Assembly: GCA_964648365.1 (NCBI GenBank)
Contig: CAZYLK010000003.1
Span: 11,787-75,786, forward strand
Reading direction: 5' to 3'
Source of the DNA: SURF-32 sp964648365
GTDB taxonomy: Bacteria; Planctomycetota; Phycisphaerae; UBA1845
DNA length: 64,000 nucleotides
Shown: in pieces, positions 19,920 through 28,528 of the stretch
How positions within the stretch are numbered: the first letter of the stretch is position 1
How the letters are laid out: each line of letters begins with the position of its first letter
Notes under the pieces: generated by a model
What the model was told of the DNA's origin: nothing
The model's database searches: none
The model's input: only the letters and a program-made list of their open reading frames with translations
Translations under genes and position numbers: made by a program

Positions 19920-22900
19920 CTATTTACCTGTCGGGTGCATGAACGCGCTTCCGCTGCCGTACGGCGAATACTCGTTCAATTCGGGCTCCAGCATCCGGTC
20001 GATGCGGGACTTGCACGCCACCAGGTGGGCCTGGGAGGCGAAGTCGGCCTTGCCGGACTCGATCGCCTTGCCCAGGTCGTCGCCGAGCGACTTGAGCGAG
20101 TAGCGCACCATCGCGTGCAGGTCGGGCGAGATGACCGTACCGGGCTGCATGCGAACCAGCGGTTCCACCAGGCCCAGGTACTCCCGCTGCAGCGAGCGGC
20201 GGATGGGCGAAACGTACGGATTCTTGTCCGTCCACGAGCCGCGGGCCAGTTGCTTGCCGGCGGTGGTTTCACCCCACACGCTCTTGGCCAGCCGCTGGAT
20301 GTACTCCGAGGCGGTGAAGGTGTCCGAACCGTTCGTCTTCATCTCGTTGTCGTGGATGCGACGGAGCGTGTACGGCATCAGCCGGTCGAACAGGTTGTAC
20401 CACTGCAGCGTGCCGATCATGTCATGGACCGGATAGTCCATGGTGATATCGATCGTGGCGCCGTTGTGGTACCAGCGCGGCACGGCCATGTGATTGAGCA
20501 GCTCCGGCGAGAAGGTGTAGAAGTTGTCCGTGCAGACGTGCTCCTCGATGAACTGCAGGGCCTCCCGCTGCCGCTCGGCCGACACGAGCGTAAACGGCGT
20601 CGACTCGCCCTTGTCGCCCTTGTGGTTGCGGTTGTAGAACTGGCCGCCGATGTACAGGCCGACGAAGTCGAGCACGCGGGCCCGCTCGAAGAGCAGGCTG
20701 TTGAACGCGCCGCGCAGGTGATACCAGCTTTCCTGGTCCTTCACCGCCCAGTCGCGGATATTCTCCATCCGCTTGTTAATCAGCGTCATGCGGGTGCGGG
20801 CCCAGTCGAGCGGATCCTTTCCGGCATCAAAGCGGATGACCGTCGGGTCCGGTCCCAGGCCGGTCGCGTCTTCGTCAGTCGCATACGCGAGTTCCGGCTC
20901 GTTGCAGCGGCTGGCAATGGCGTTGAGCATGCCTTCTTCGCCGCTCGGCGCGCTGGCGAAGGAGGGCGCGCTGGACTTGCCGCCGCCCGCTCCGGCCGCC
21001 TGCATCATGGCCGACACGTCGCCGGATTCCATCATCTTGCGGATTTCGGGCGGGAGCTTCTCGAGCAGATCAGCCGGAATGTCGCCCCCGGCCACGGTCA
21101 CGCTCGACTTGCTCTCCGCCACGTTTTCGGCCTTGGCCGGCTTGGCGGGCGCATCGGACTTGCTGTCGGCGACGTCGCCGTCGCCGTCGTCTGGCGCCTC
21201 ATAGGAGCCGACGGGACGGTAGCCGTACTCGATCGCCCAGTAGTCGTAGGGACCGATTGTCGGCGTGATGAAGTTGTCCTGCTTCGCGTCCAGATCGGCG
21301 AAGAACATGGGCGGGTTGTAGTCCATGACCGAGCCGAGCGTCGCCTCGCCCTTGCGCGCCTTTTCGCGCATCTGCTCCAGCGTGTAGATCGAGCTGGCCT
21401 TGAAGTTGTGCCGCAGGCCGAGCGTGTGGCCGACCTCGTGCATTACGACTTCCTTGATGATTTCGTAGAGGAAGTCGTCGATGACCTCGGGCGGCGCCTC
21501 CGCCAGGACCGCGCCCGCGAAAGCCATCTGGTGCTTCATGCCCTCGATGTAGTCGCAGACGTGGTGACCGCGGCCCTGCAACCGCTCCCGCGCGGCCGCG
21601 ATGACCTCTTTCGAGACGGTGTCGCCGACGTCGACCATCTCCCAGTCGCGGGTCGGTCGCTGCCACTGCGGATGCCGCTCCAGGAACGCCGCCACGCCGG
21701 GATCAGCCATCTTTGCGGAGAGGGCGGTCTCCTGCACCATCCGCTGCGCCTGCATCTCAAAGAAGCGCACCATCGAATCGTCGAAGATGATGTCCGCGTC
21801 GTAGATCTGCCCGGTGAACGGGTTGGCCCGGTGCGGACCCATCGCGAAGCCGGCGCCGGTGACGATCCAGCGGAAGAAGCTGTACCGCATGTCCTCGGGA
21901 TCGAGATCCTTCCACTCGTTGTCGTCGGTCTGCTGCCGCACTTCGACGGCGTTGAGGAAGCCGCACTTCTCGTACGCCTTGTTCCACTCCAGGATGCCGT
22001 CCCGCACGGCGCGGCGATAACGGACGGGCACGGTCTTCTCGATGTAGAACACGATCGGCTGCTTCGGCTCGCACATGTCGAGGCTGGGGTCGCGCTTCTC
22101 AAGCTGCCAGCGGTCGATATAGCGGTTGAACAGGTCTCGTGAGCCGGTCGGCCGCGCCCAGTCCTGGTTGGCCGTCAGGAAGTAGCCGACGCGGTCATCG
22201 GCGACGCGCGGCTGGTAACCGGTTTCGGGCAGTGCCCAGAAGCTGTAGTGAACGCCCAGCTTGCTGTAGGAGCCCGGCGGCGAAAACTGGTTGATCGCCA
22301 GGTCCACGCCGATCTCGACGTTGCCCGGGAAGGCCTTCTTCTTCGTCCACGTGCTCAGGCTGGAGTTGATCCCGCCGCCGCCGAATCCGCCGCCCATGCC
22401 GAGAAAGCCGCCCGTCATCCAGCCGACGTCGGCGAAGCTGCTCTTGAGCAATCCGCCGAAGTCGATCACCGGATCGCCCGACGGCGACTTGGTGACCAGC
22501 GGCACGGCCACGAGGATCGTGTCCGGGTAGGTCCGGCTGACCACGTCGGCCACTTCCTTGGACTGGTTGATGACGTAGTCCGTGTTGGGGCGGATCAGCA
22601 GCAGTTGCTTGCCGCGCAGCTCCCACTGCACCACGTTTTCATTGAGCGGGAAGCCGGTGAAAAAGCCGCCGCCGGAGACGCTGGTGGACAGCATGAACTT
22701 CTGGCCCAGCAGGCTGGCCGGGATCTGGCACAGCAGCTTCTCCGGATCCTGCTCCCGCTTCGCCGGCCCGTAGGACCAGAGCGTGAACATCCCCTTGCTG
22801 GACACCATGTCCTTGGTGACGTCCTCGAACTTGGGCAGCCCGTCTCCATCGTCCTCGCCGCCCGGCGCGCCCGCGATCGTCATCTGCGACATGATGGCGC

Positions 22901-22997
22901 TCAGATCGAGCGACTGTTCCTGTTGTGGCGGATCGGCCCAGGCGGTGGCTGCCATCAGCAGCACCGCCAGCATCCCCGCTGTCGTGCGCATTGCCAT
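19920..22997 (-). CDS. Secreted zinc-dependent metalloprotease (HExxHxxGxxHN type)
   Basis: The 1025-residue exported protein has a signal peptide (MLAVLLMAATAWA) and the zinc site HEVGHTLGLRHN at about residues 520-531. This is the extended HExxHxxGxxH of metzincin-like proteases, with a Met-turn candidate SVMDYNPP some 30 residues later. The domain order (N-terminal strand-rich region, SFWALPETGYQPRVADDRVGYF, catalytic core, long C-terminal region with TPFTLVSAERQREAL) fits the DUF5117/DUF4953-type large bacterial metalloproteases. A low-complexity Asp/Lys/Ala insert lies at about 600-690. The start at 22997 (MAMRTTAG) has GGGAGAA upstream; the 154-residue extension before it is rejected. 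Its target is unknown, but its neighbours are also exported proteins. Confidence 0.92.
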   Translation of the reverse strand: MAMRTTAGMLAVLLMAATAWADPPQQEQSLDLSAIMSQMTIAGAPGGEDDGDGLPKFEDVTKDMVSSKGMFTLWSYGPAKREQDPEKLLCQIPASLLGQKFMLSTSVSGGGFFTGFPLNENVVQWELRGKQLLLIRPNTDYVINQSKEVADVVSRTYPDTILVAVPLVTKSPSGDPVIDFGGLLKSSFADVGWMTGGFLGMGGGFGGGGINSSLSTWTKKKAFPGNVEIGVDLAINQFSPPGSYSKLGVHYSFWALPETGYQPRVADDRVGYFLTANQDWARPTGSRDLFNRYIDRWQLEKRDPSLDMCEPKQPIVFYIEKTVPVRYRRAVRDGILEWNKAYEKCGFLNAVEVRQQTDDNEWKDLDPEDMRYSFFRWIVTGAGFAMGPHRANPFTGQIYDADIIFDDSMVRFFEMQAQRMVQETALSAKMADPGVAAFLERHPQWQRPTRDWEMVDVGDTVSKEVIAAARERLQGRGHHVCDYIEGMKHQMAFAGAVLAEAPPEVIDDFLYEIIKEVVMHEVGHTLGLRHNFKASSIYTLEQMREKARKGEATLGSVMDYNPPMFFADLDAKQDNFITPTIGPYDYWAIEYGYRPVGSYEAPDDGDGDVADSKSDAPAKPAKAENVAESKSSVTVAGGDIPADLLEKLPPEIRKMMESGDVSAMMQAAGAGGGKSSAPSFASAPSGEEGMLNAIASRCNEPELAYATDEDATGLGPDPTVIRFDAGKDPLDWARTRMTLINKRMENIRDWAVKDQESWYHLRGAFNSLLFERARVLDFVGLYIGGQFYNRNHKGDKGESTPFTLVSAERQREALQFIEEHVCTDNFYTFSPELLNHMAVPRWYHNGATIDITMDYPVHDMIGTLQWYNLFDRLMPYTLRRIHDNEMKTNGSDTFTASEYIQRLAKSVWGETTAGKQLARGSWTDKNPYVSPIRRSLQREYLGLVEPLVRMQPGTVISPDLHAMVRYSLKSLGDDLGKAIESGKADFASQAHLVACKSRIDRMLEPELNEYSPYGSGSAFMHPTGK

Positions 22998-23024
22998 GCT
23001 GTTTCTCCCGAAAAGCGATCGTGC

Positions 23025-23049
23025 GGCCCGGGCATCCACAGCCCGGGCC
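23025..23049 (-). promoter_or_regulatory. Leader hairpin upstream of metalloprotease
   Basis: Nine-base perfect arms GGCCCGGGC and GCCCGGGCC with a seven-base loop lie 28 bases before the start codon. A short TTTT (23011-23014) follows on the minus strand. The hairpin may affect translation or act as a weak attenuator. The rest of 23050-23371 shows nothing recognisable. Confidence 0.4.
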
Positions 23050-23375
23050 TGGTTGTCATCAGGACGGTACGTCAGAGTGCGGCAGGAACGTTCGTCGCCG
23101 CCGCGGGCCCTGTCAGCCCGCGCGGTGAACTGGAGTGATGTGCCGGTGAGTCGTCCCAAGGCACCGCGTCTGCATCGTAAGGCTGGTCGAATCGCGCTCG
23201 CCCCGCCCGCGGCAGGGAACGACGGCGGTTCGCCTGCGATTATGACGGTTCTCGCCCCCCTGGGCCACCCGCGCATTCTGCAAGAACCTGTACAGAATCG
23301 CGCAGGCTTGTCGCGGCGCACGGCGCCCACGGGAACGCCGTCATCGGCACAGGCCGCCGCCGTCGCAACCCGCGC

Positions 23376-23414
23376 AAAAAAAAGGGACACGCGCGCCGCG
23401 GGGCGCGCGTGTCC
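23376..23414 (-). terminator. Rho-independent terminator after first paralogue
   Basis: Twelve-base arms GGACACGCGCGC / GCGCGCGTGTCC with a six-base loop are followed on the minus strand by eight T (23376-23383). It lies 45 bases beyond the stop of the gene at 23460-24320. Confidence 0.92.
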
Positions 23415-23459
23415 GGAGATTGGGCTGCCGGAACAGGTCCGGCAGAGCGTTCGCAGCAA

Positions 23460-24320
23460 TCAGCCGCAGACGCCCGACTTCTTGACGCCGACGATCTTCT
23501 TGCAGAAGCCAACGCCGCCGTCCGGGCAAGCCAGGTTCTTCACCTTGAACTTCTTGCCGCACGGGTTGTTGTCGTCACAGGAATCGCCGGTGTCGAACAG
23601 ATCATCCTTGGCCGGGCAGGCGTTGCAGCCCTGCTTGCCCTTGGAGTTCTTCTTAACGGTGTAGGAGCAGGTGTCGCTGCTGGCGGCCACCAGGGAGATG
23701 TCGTCGAAGTACTCGGTCGGGCCGGCGGAGTAGAGGTCGATGTTCACGAACTCGATCGCGCCGCCGCGGACGGCGTACACGCCTTCCGATATCAGCACGT
23801 TGTCATAGTACGAGTACATGTAGTTGGCATCGAGGTCGATCTCGAAGCGCAGCTCGACCCACTCGCCGATCTTCGTGTTGACGGCGTTCGACTCGGCGCG
23901 GAAGTCGTCGAGCACGGCCCCGCCGTTCGGCTGGAAGCTCATCTCGATCGACCACTGCGCGGTGCCGTTCTGGCCGTTGTACTCGTTGTTGCCGATGAAA
24001 TACGTCACCGTCGTGTTGGTTTCGGCAAGCAGGTGCCAGGCGGTCAGCGTCCACTGGCCGGACGTGGCGCCCAGGTCCGGCTGAACCAGGTCGCTGCTGC
24101 CCGTGATCTCGACCGAGTTGCTGCCGCCGTGCGCCTGACTGTCGACGCAGAACGCGCCAGCGTTCGGATCCTCGTACCAGCCGGCCCAGCCGCCCTGGCC
24201 GATCATCTGGCTGCCGGGCGCGTACGACTCAAAGTCGTCGGACCAGTCAGCGGCGGCGACGCCGGCCATAGCGCAGAGGGCCAGCGCCGCACACCCAACC
24301 ACCATTACTTTCTTGACCAT
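23460..24320 (-). CDS. Secreted Cys-rich protein, tandem paralogue A
   Basis: The 286-residue product has a signal peptide (MVVGCAALALCAMAGVAAA), then a concanavalin/LamG-like beta-sandwich suggested by DWSDDFESYAPGSQMIGQGG, WTLTAWHLLAETNTTVTYFI and WVELRFEIDLDANYMYSYYD. The C-terminal module of about 65 residues carries around nine cysteines: CSYTVKKNSKGKQGCNAC, CDDNNPCGKKFKVKNLAC, FCKKIVGVKKSGVCG. The ATG at 24320 is preceded by AGGAGG at ideal spacing. It is the near-identical tandem partner of the gene at 24762-25622. The leader and promoter are duplicated too, and each copy has its own terminator. A sugar- or polymer-binding surface role is a guess from the fold. Confidence 0.88.
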   Translation of the reverse strand: MVKKVMVVGCAALALCAMAGVAAADWSDDFESYAPGSQMIGQGGWAGWYEDPNAGAFCVDSQAHGGSNSVEITGSSDLVQPDLGATSGQWTLTAWHLLAETNTTVTYFIGNNEYNGQNGTAQWSIEMSFQPNGGAVLDDFRAESNAVNTKIGEWVELRFEIDLDANYMYSYYDNVLISEGVYAVRGGAIEFVNIDLYSAGPTEYFDDISLVAASSDTCSYTVKKNSKGKQGCNACPAKDDLFDTGDSCDDNNPCGKKFKVKNLACPDGGVGFCKKIVGVKKSGVCG

Positions 24321-24545
24321 AAGAAAACCTCCTTCGGCGCGCATTGCACGCGCGAGAACAACCCCCACGTCAGGACATGCCTTCAGCGTGGCGGCCTAGA
24401 CGAAAAAAACGACCCTGCCCGGATAAGACATCCGGGCGACGCAAACGAACTGACTGGCGAAGACGCGACCTGATCACGCCGGCTGGGCAGGCCCGCTTGC
24501 CGGATGCCGGGTACTTCACGCTCCCCCAAACTGACGACCACCTTA
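24321..24545 (-). promoter_or_regulatory. Structured leader RNA of paralogue A
   Basis: A leader of about 215 bases lies between the predicted promoter and the start. It holds a hairpin with perfect arms GCCCGGAT / ATCCGGGC and a five-base loop (24417-24437), then after seven bases a T-run of seven (24403-24409). A second small hairpin GCGCG...CGCGC sits just before the AAGGAGG site. The same layout occurs before paralogue B, with a pair-preserving change in the stem. A transcriptional or translational control element is inferred; no known riboswitch class was recognised. Confidence 0.6.
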
Positions 24546-24574
24546 ACCCTACCCAAATTGTCAGGGAATGTCAA
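24546..24574 (-). promoter_or_regulatory. Predicted sigma70-type promoter of paralogue A
   Basis: On the minus strand, TTGACA (24569-24574) is followed after 17 bases by TAGGGT (24546-24551). The -35 box is perfect and the -10 is weak. The corresponding region of paralogue B aligns but has CAGGCA and TAGTGT. Confidence 0.6.
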
Positions 24575-24681
24575 GCGGGCAGGCGCTTTCGGCTGAGAAT
24601 CCTGATTTTCGCCCGGTGGCCTCTTTGGATTGAGAATCGCGTCTCGAATTCGGGAAGAGAGGTCGGCCGGCGCCACGGCAC

Positions 24682-24711
24682 AAAAAAAGCACGCGCGCCG
24701 TGAGGCGCGCG
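24682..24711 (-). terminator. Rho-independent terminator after second paralogue
   Basis: Arms CGCGCGCC / GGCGCGCG with a four-base loop are followed on the minus strand, after a three-base spacer, by seven T (24682-24688). It lies 50 bases after the stop of the gene at 24762-25622. Confidence 0.88.
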
Positions 24712-24761
24712 CGCCGGTCGTAATCGGGCGCCGGATCAGGTCCGGCACAGCGTCCGGTGAA

Positions 24762-25622
24762 TCAGCCGCAGACGCCGGACTTCTTCACGCCGACGATCTT
24801 CTTGCAGAATCCGACGCCGCCGTCCGGGCAGGCCAGGTTCTTCACCTTGAACTTCTTGGCGCAGGTGTTGATGTCGTCGCACCCGACGCCGGTGTCGAAC
24901 ACGTCATCCTTGGCCGGGCAGGCCTCGCAGCCCTGCTTGCCCTTCGAGGTCTTCTTGACCGTGTAGGAGCAGGTGTCGCTGCTGGCGGCCACGAGCGAAA
25001 TGTCGTCGAAATACTCGGTCGGACCGGCCGAGTACAGGTCGACGTTCTGGAACTCGATCGCGCCGCCGCGGATGGCGTAAACGTCGTCCGACAGCAACTG
25101 CCCGTCGTAATAGGATTTCATCCGGTTGCCGTCGAGATCGATTTCGAACCGCAACTCGACCCACTCGCCGACCTTGACGTTGATGACGTTGGACTCGGTG
25201 CGCAGCGCGTCGAGCACCAGTCCACCGTTGGGCTCGAACCACACTTCGATCGACCACTGGGCGGTGCCGTTCTCGCCGTTGTACTCGTTGTTGCCGACGA
25301 AATACGTGCGCGCCTGGTTCGCCTCGGCGATCAGGTGATACGCGGTCAGCGTCCACTGTCCCGACGTCGCGCCCAGGTTCGGGTGAACCAGATCGCTGGT
25401 TCCGGTAATCTCGACGGAGTTGCTGCCGCCGTGGGCCTGGGCGTCGGTACACAGCGCGCCGGCGTTCGGATCCTTGTACCAGCCTTCCCAGCCGCCCTGG
25501 CCAATCATCTGGCTGCCGGGCGCGTACGACTCGAAATCGTCGGACCAGTCAGCGGCGGCGACACCGGCCATCGCACACAGAGCCAGCGCCGCACACCCGA
25601 TCAACATGCCTCTCTTCAACAT
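24762..25622 (-). CDS. Secreted Cys-rich protein, tandem paralogue B
   Basis: The 286-residue protein is the same length as paralogue A and matches it along the whole chain, starting MLKRGMLIGCAALALCAMAG against MVKKVMVVGCAALALCAMAG. Cysteine positions of the terminal module are kept with one exception: CDDINTC AKKF here against CDDNNPC GKKF in A. Differences are spread through the sandwich domain (for example YHLIAEANQARTYFVG against WHLLAETNTTVTYFIG). This points to an old tandem duplication under protein-level constraint. AAGGAGG lies just before the ATG at 25622, so the 145-residue upstream extension is dropped. Each gene has its own promoter region, leader and terminator. Confidence 0.88.
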   Translation of the reverse strand: MLKRGMLIGCAALALCAMAGVAAADWSDDFESYAPGSQMIGQGGWEGWYKDPNAGALCTDAQAHGGSNSVEITGTSDLVHPNLGATSGQWTLTAYHLIAEANQARTYFVGNNEYNGENGTAQWSIEVWFEPNGGLVLDALRTESNVINVKVGEWVELRFEIDLDGNRMKSYYDGQLLSDDVYAIRGGAIEFQNVDLYSAGPTEYFDDISLVAASSDTCSYTVKKTSKGKQGCEACPAKDDVFDTGVGCDDINTCAKKFKVKNLACPDGGVGFCKKIVGVKKSGVCG

Positions 25623-25850
25623 CGGAAAACCTCCTTCCGCGCGCATCGAACGCGCACGACCGACCTCCGCATCAGGACACTGCCCGATCGCGGCGGCCAC
25701 GACGAAAAAGCGAACATGCCCGAACGCGATGTCCGGGCGACGCAACCCAATTGACCGGCACAGCAGCGATTGACCCCCCGCGACGCGGGTCGCCGCTGCC
25801 GGCAACTTCGCACCACACAAAACTACCTGGAATCTCGACACTACCCAGAT
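25623..25850 (-). promoter_or_regulatory. Structured leader and promoter region of paralogue B
   Basis: It aligns with the leader of paralogue A: hairpin arms GCCCGGAC / GTTCGGGC, five-base loop (25718-25738), eight bases, then five T (25705-25709), then a shared GGCCGCC, GTCCTGA and GCGCG hairpin before AAGGAGG. Relative to A, one stem pair changes from T-A to C-G and another from G-C to G-U. The region aligning with A's promoter (CAGGCA, 17 bases, TAGTGT) is near 25845. Confidence 0.55.
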
Positions 25851-26797
25851 TGCCAGCGAATGCCTGAATCGCCGCCGATTCTGGTGCTGGATTCGCGGGC
25901 ATGACTCCCCTCCCGTGAGAATCGCGTCTACCTGTCGAGACGCGACGGCAGGCCCGTACGCACCCCTTGCGCGGCCTGGACCCCCTGGCAAAGGCGTAGC
26001 ACGCGGCGTGCCACGGACGTGGATCAATCGTCCGCGGTGTGGGTGCGGAAGTCGCACAGTCGGGGTCGATGCCGCACGACGTGGCTCCCATCAAGTCGGG
26101 TGATCGCCCCGTGCGGGGCTGTCTGTCGCATGGGCAAAAAAAAAGTCATTGACGCAGGTGATTGGACACTTGGCGTGAACGACAATCGTGGTGTTCAGGA
26201 AGTGAAGACGCAACGGTAGCGGAGCCGTGGCGCAGGACGCGGCGAGCGTGGTACGGGCCGCGTCAGTTCGTGGATGCGGACTGGCGGCTGACGTTCACTG
26301 TGTTGACCCGCTGCGTGAAATAGCGGCAGCGGCTTTCTGGAACGCCGTCAATGCTAGGACGCATCGACTTGGAAAGTCAAACGCAAATATCGTGGTCATC
26401 GTTGCGGCCGTCATGCCGCGGTTTCTGTCGCAGTTCCCGGTTGGACCGGGGGGAGGTGGTTGATTCGATCTAACGCAGATCCGTCAGCATTGCGCGAGCG
26501 AGTGAGCCTGCGGCTGCTCGCGGTTGGGCAGGCCCCTGATGCGGGCATGGGTTCTGGGCCTGTACCGCGCGATGACCATCGTTGGCGCGTAACAATCGCC
26601 TCAATACTTCGATTCTTCGGGCGTCGGGGGGCGGGCGGTCACGACGGGCGGAAACGCCCGGGCGACCGAACACCGGCGGTGGTGGATGAGCGGATATCCG
26701 ATTCACATCTGACACCGTCGGTGTCGGTTTGCCGCCCGGCTGGTATTCCAGCGAGACCCGCCGGCTCCCGGCAGACGCAGCTTCCTTAAGGAGCTAC
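25851..26797. other. Long stretch without a recognisable gene
   Basis: Nearly 950 bases have only unconvincing frames on both strands. Visible items are a palindrome GCCCCGTGCGGGGC at about 26105-26118, and a run of nine A near 26136-26144 that on the minus strand would be a T-run, with no hairpin directly beside it. Decayed coding sequence is possible, but no family can be named. Confidence 0.5.
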
Positions 26798-26842
26798 GGG
26801 ACACACCCCTTCAGGTGCTAGGCCTGATCCGGGGTGTGTCCC
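26798..26842. repeat. Strong hairpin GGGACACACCCC / GGGGTGTGTCCC
   Basis: A perfect 12-base inverted repeat encloses a second stem, TCAGG / CCTGA, with loop TGCTAGG. It lies 72 bases upstream of the HAF/TSP3 gene start. It could be a transposon-type palindrome or a leader structure; no transposase is nearby. Confidence 0.75.
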
Positions 26843-26914
26843 TCCTGCGTGCGCAGCGCGGGCGGCGTCGTGGCGGACGGTGACAGGCTCATCCACCAGC
26901 ACTATCGTTCCCTG

Positions 26915-28372
26915 ATGCGGATCTTTGCATTCACATCGTTCCCGGCGCTGTCGGCGCTGACCATTCTCCTGGCCGGCAGCGGTCAAACGATCGCACAAAT
27001 CGCTCCCGGCTACACACTCGAGGCCCTTCCGGTCGGTTCAGCAGGCGGTGCTGCAGGTTCGGTTCACGCCCTCAGCGACGCCGGGCTGGTCGTCGGCGAG
27101 CGCGATGCGGGGGGGGCGTTTCACGCATTTGTCTTCACCGACGGGGGCATCCTGGACCTGGGGACGCTCGGCGGCACGCACAGCGCTGCGCTGGATGTCA
27201 GTCCATCCGGCATCATCGTCGGTCGCTCCGACCTGAGGTTCCCCGGCGTTGTTCGTGCGTTCCTTTTCGATGCGGGCGTCATGCGCGACATCGGTACGCT
27301 TCCGGACGCCGTCGAGATGGTTGCCCTTGGCGTCAACGACGCGGGCGACGTGGTCGGCCGCGCGCTGGTTGCGACGGGCGCGGATGAATCTACGCGGGCG
27401 TTTCTGCTGCGCGACGGCGAACTTGTCGAGCTTGGCACGCTCGGCGGCGAGGGCGCGTCGGCGGTGGCCGTCAACCCAGCAGGGCACATCGTCGGATGGT
27501 CGCTGGACGCATCGGGCCGCACGCGCGCGTTCAGGTGGAGTGCCGAATCCGGCATGGCCGACCTCGGCACGCTGGGCGGGGCGGAGAGCCGCGCGGCCGG
27601 CATCAACAGTGCCGGCGTCATCGTCGGCGAGGCGGAAACGGCGCTGGGGGTCGCGCATGCGTGCGTGTGGGCCGAGGGCGAGACGATCGACCTGGGCACG
27701 CTGGGCGGGTTGCGCAGCGCCGCCGCGGCCGTGAATGACGCGGGCGTGGTGGTGGGGGGCTCGCAGATCGGCAGCGGGATCGATCAGCACGCGTTCATCC
27801 GGGTGGCCGGCGGGCGACTCACCGACCTGAACGAACTGATGCGGCCGGGCACGCCGTGGGTGCTTTCCTCCGCGCGGGACATCAACAACGCCGGGCAGGT
27901 TCTTGTCGAGGGCTTCCGGCTTACGGCGGGACGGTTCGAATCTGCCGCGTTCATCCTCCATCCGGTGGAAGAGGACGCGGACGGCGACGGCGTCCCCTTC
28001 GTGATGGACAACTGTGACGGCCTCGCGAATGCCGATCAGGCCGATCGCGACGGCGACCTGCTCGGCGACGCGTGCGACGGGTGTCCTGCCGATCCCGCCA
28101 AGTCTGCGCCGGGCCTGTGCGGCTGCGGCGTCAAGGATGAGGATCTCGACGAGGACGGCGTCGCCGACTGCGACGACAACTGCCCCGACTTATCCAACCC
28201 GACGCAGGCGGACGCGGACGGCGACGGGATTGGCGATGCGTGTGAGCCGCCGCCGCCGACCGGCTCGCCCTTTCCCTGCGGAGCCGGGCTGATGTGGCCC
28301 GTGACGCTTGTGCTTGTCACTGGTTTGACGGCGTGGGGGCGGCGAAGTTCGTCGAGGCGACTGGCGATCTGA
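26915..28372 (+). CDS. Secreted HAF-repeat / TSP3 protein with C-terminal anchor
   Basis: The 485-residue product has a signal peptide (MRIFAFTSFPALSALTILLA) and then five to six HAF repeats of the form LDLGTLGG..S.A..V...G.IVG (for example VELGTLGGEGASAVAVNPAG and IDLGTLGGLRSAAAAVNDAG). Two TSP3-like calcium motifs follow (MDNCDGLANADQADRDGD, DDNCPDLSNPTQADADGD). The tail is PFPCGAGLMWPVTLVLVTGL plus GRRSSSRR, similar in layout to the tail of the TSP3 protein at 13333. HAF repeats may form a propeller-like exported domain. The internal ATG at 26915 is chosen because it directly precedes the signal peptide. Role unknown; surface exposure is likely. Confidence 0.87.
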   Translation: MRIFAFTSFPALSALTILLAGSGQTIAQIAPGYTLEALPVGSAGGAAGSVHALSDAGLVVGERDAGGAFHAFVFTDGGILDLGTLGGTHSAALDVSPSGIIVGRSDLRFPGVVRAFLFDAGVMRDIGTLPDAVEMVALGVNDAGDVVGRALVATGADESTRAFLLRDGELVELGTLGGEGASAVAVNPAGHIVGWSLDASGRTRAFRWSAESGMADLGTLGGAESRAAGINSAGVIVGEAETALGVAHACVWAEGETIDLGTLGGLRSAAAAVNDAGVVVGGSQIGSGIDQHAFIRVAGGRLTDLNELMRPGTPWVLSSARDINNAGQVLVEGFRLTAGRFESAAFILHPVEEDADGDGVPFVMDNCDGLANADQADRDGDLLGDACDGCPADPAKSAPGLCGCGVKDEDLDEDGVADCDDNCPDLSNPTQADADGDGIGDACEPPPPTGSPFPCGAGLMWPVTLVLVTGLTAWGRRSSSRRLAI

Positions 28373-28405
28373 GTCTTGACGCGCTGCGGCCGGTTCAAAC
28401 GGTTG

Positions 28406-28452
28406 CCGGGCGCAGGAGTGAACGCGCTGATGCGCTCGACCCCTGCGCCCGG
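28406..28452. terminator. Hairpin between convergent genes
   Basis: Perfect 11-base arms CCGGGCGCAGG and CCTGCGCCCGG lie between the HAF/TSP3 gene and the BlaR1 gene, which converge here. The loop is 25 bases and no U-run follows, so the terminator role rests on position only. Confidence 0.5.
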
Positions 28453-28528
28453 CTCGCCGTTGCGGGTGCATGACATCGGCAGGAACGACCGTCCGGATCG
28501 CGGTCGCCTTCGTGCGCTCATGGCGGCG

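Noticed and set aside
19890..22142. A 750-codon plus-strand frame opposite the metalloprotease
   Set aside because: It is the antisense shadow of a well-supported gene; its Val/Ala/Arg-rich composition has no domain.
24321..24545. Cyclic di-GMP riboswitch in the leader of the tandem genes
   Set aside because: The conserved core expected for the GEMM class (such as GGACGCAAAGCC with its partner stem) is missing; only a simple hairpin and T-run are present.
26227..26789. Short plus-strand genes in the 25.9-26.8 kb gap
   Set aside because: The candidate frames lack ribosome-binding sites, family matches and normal codon use.
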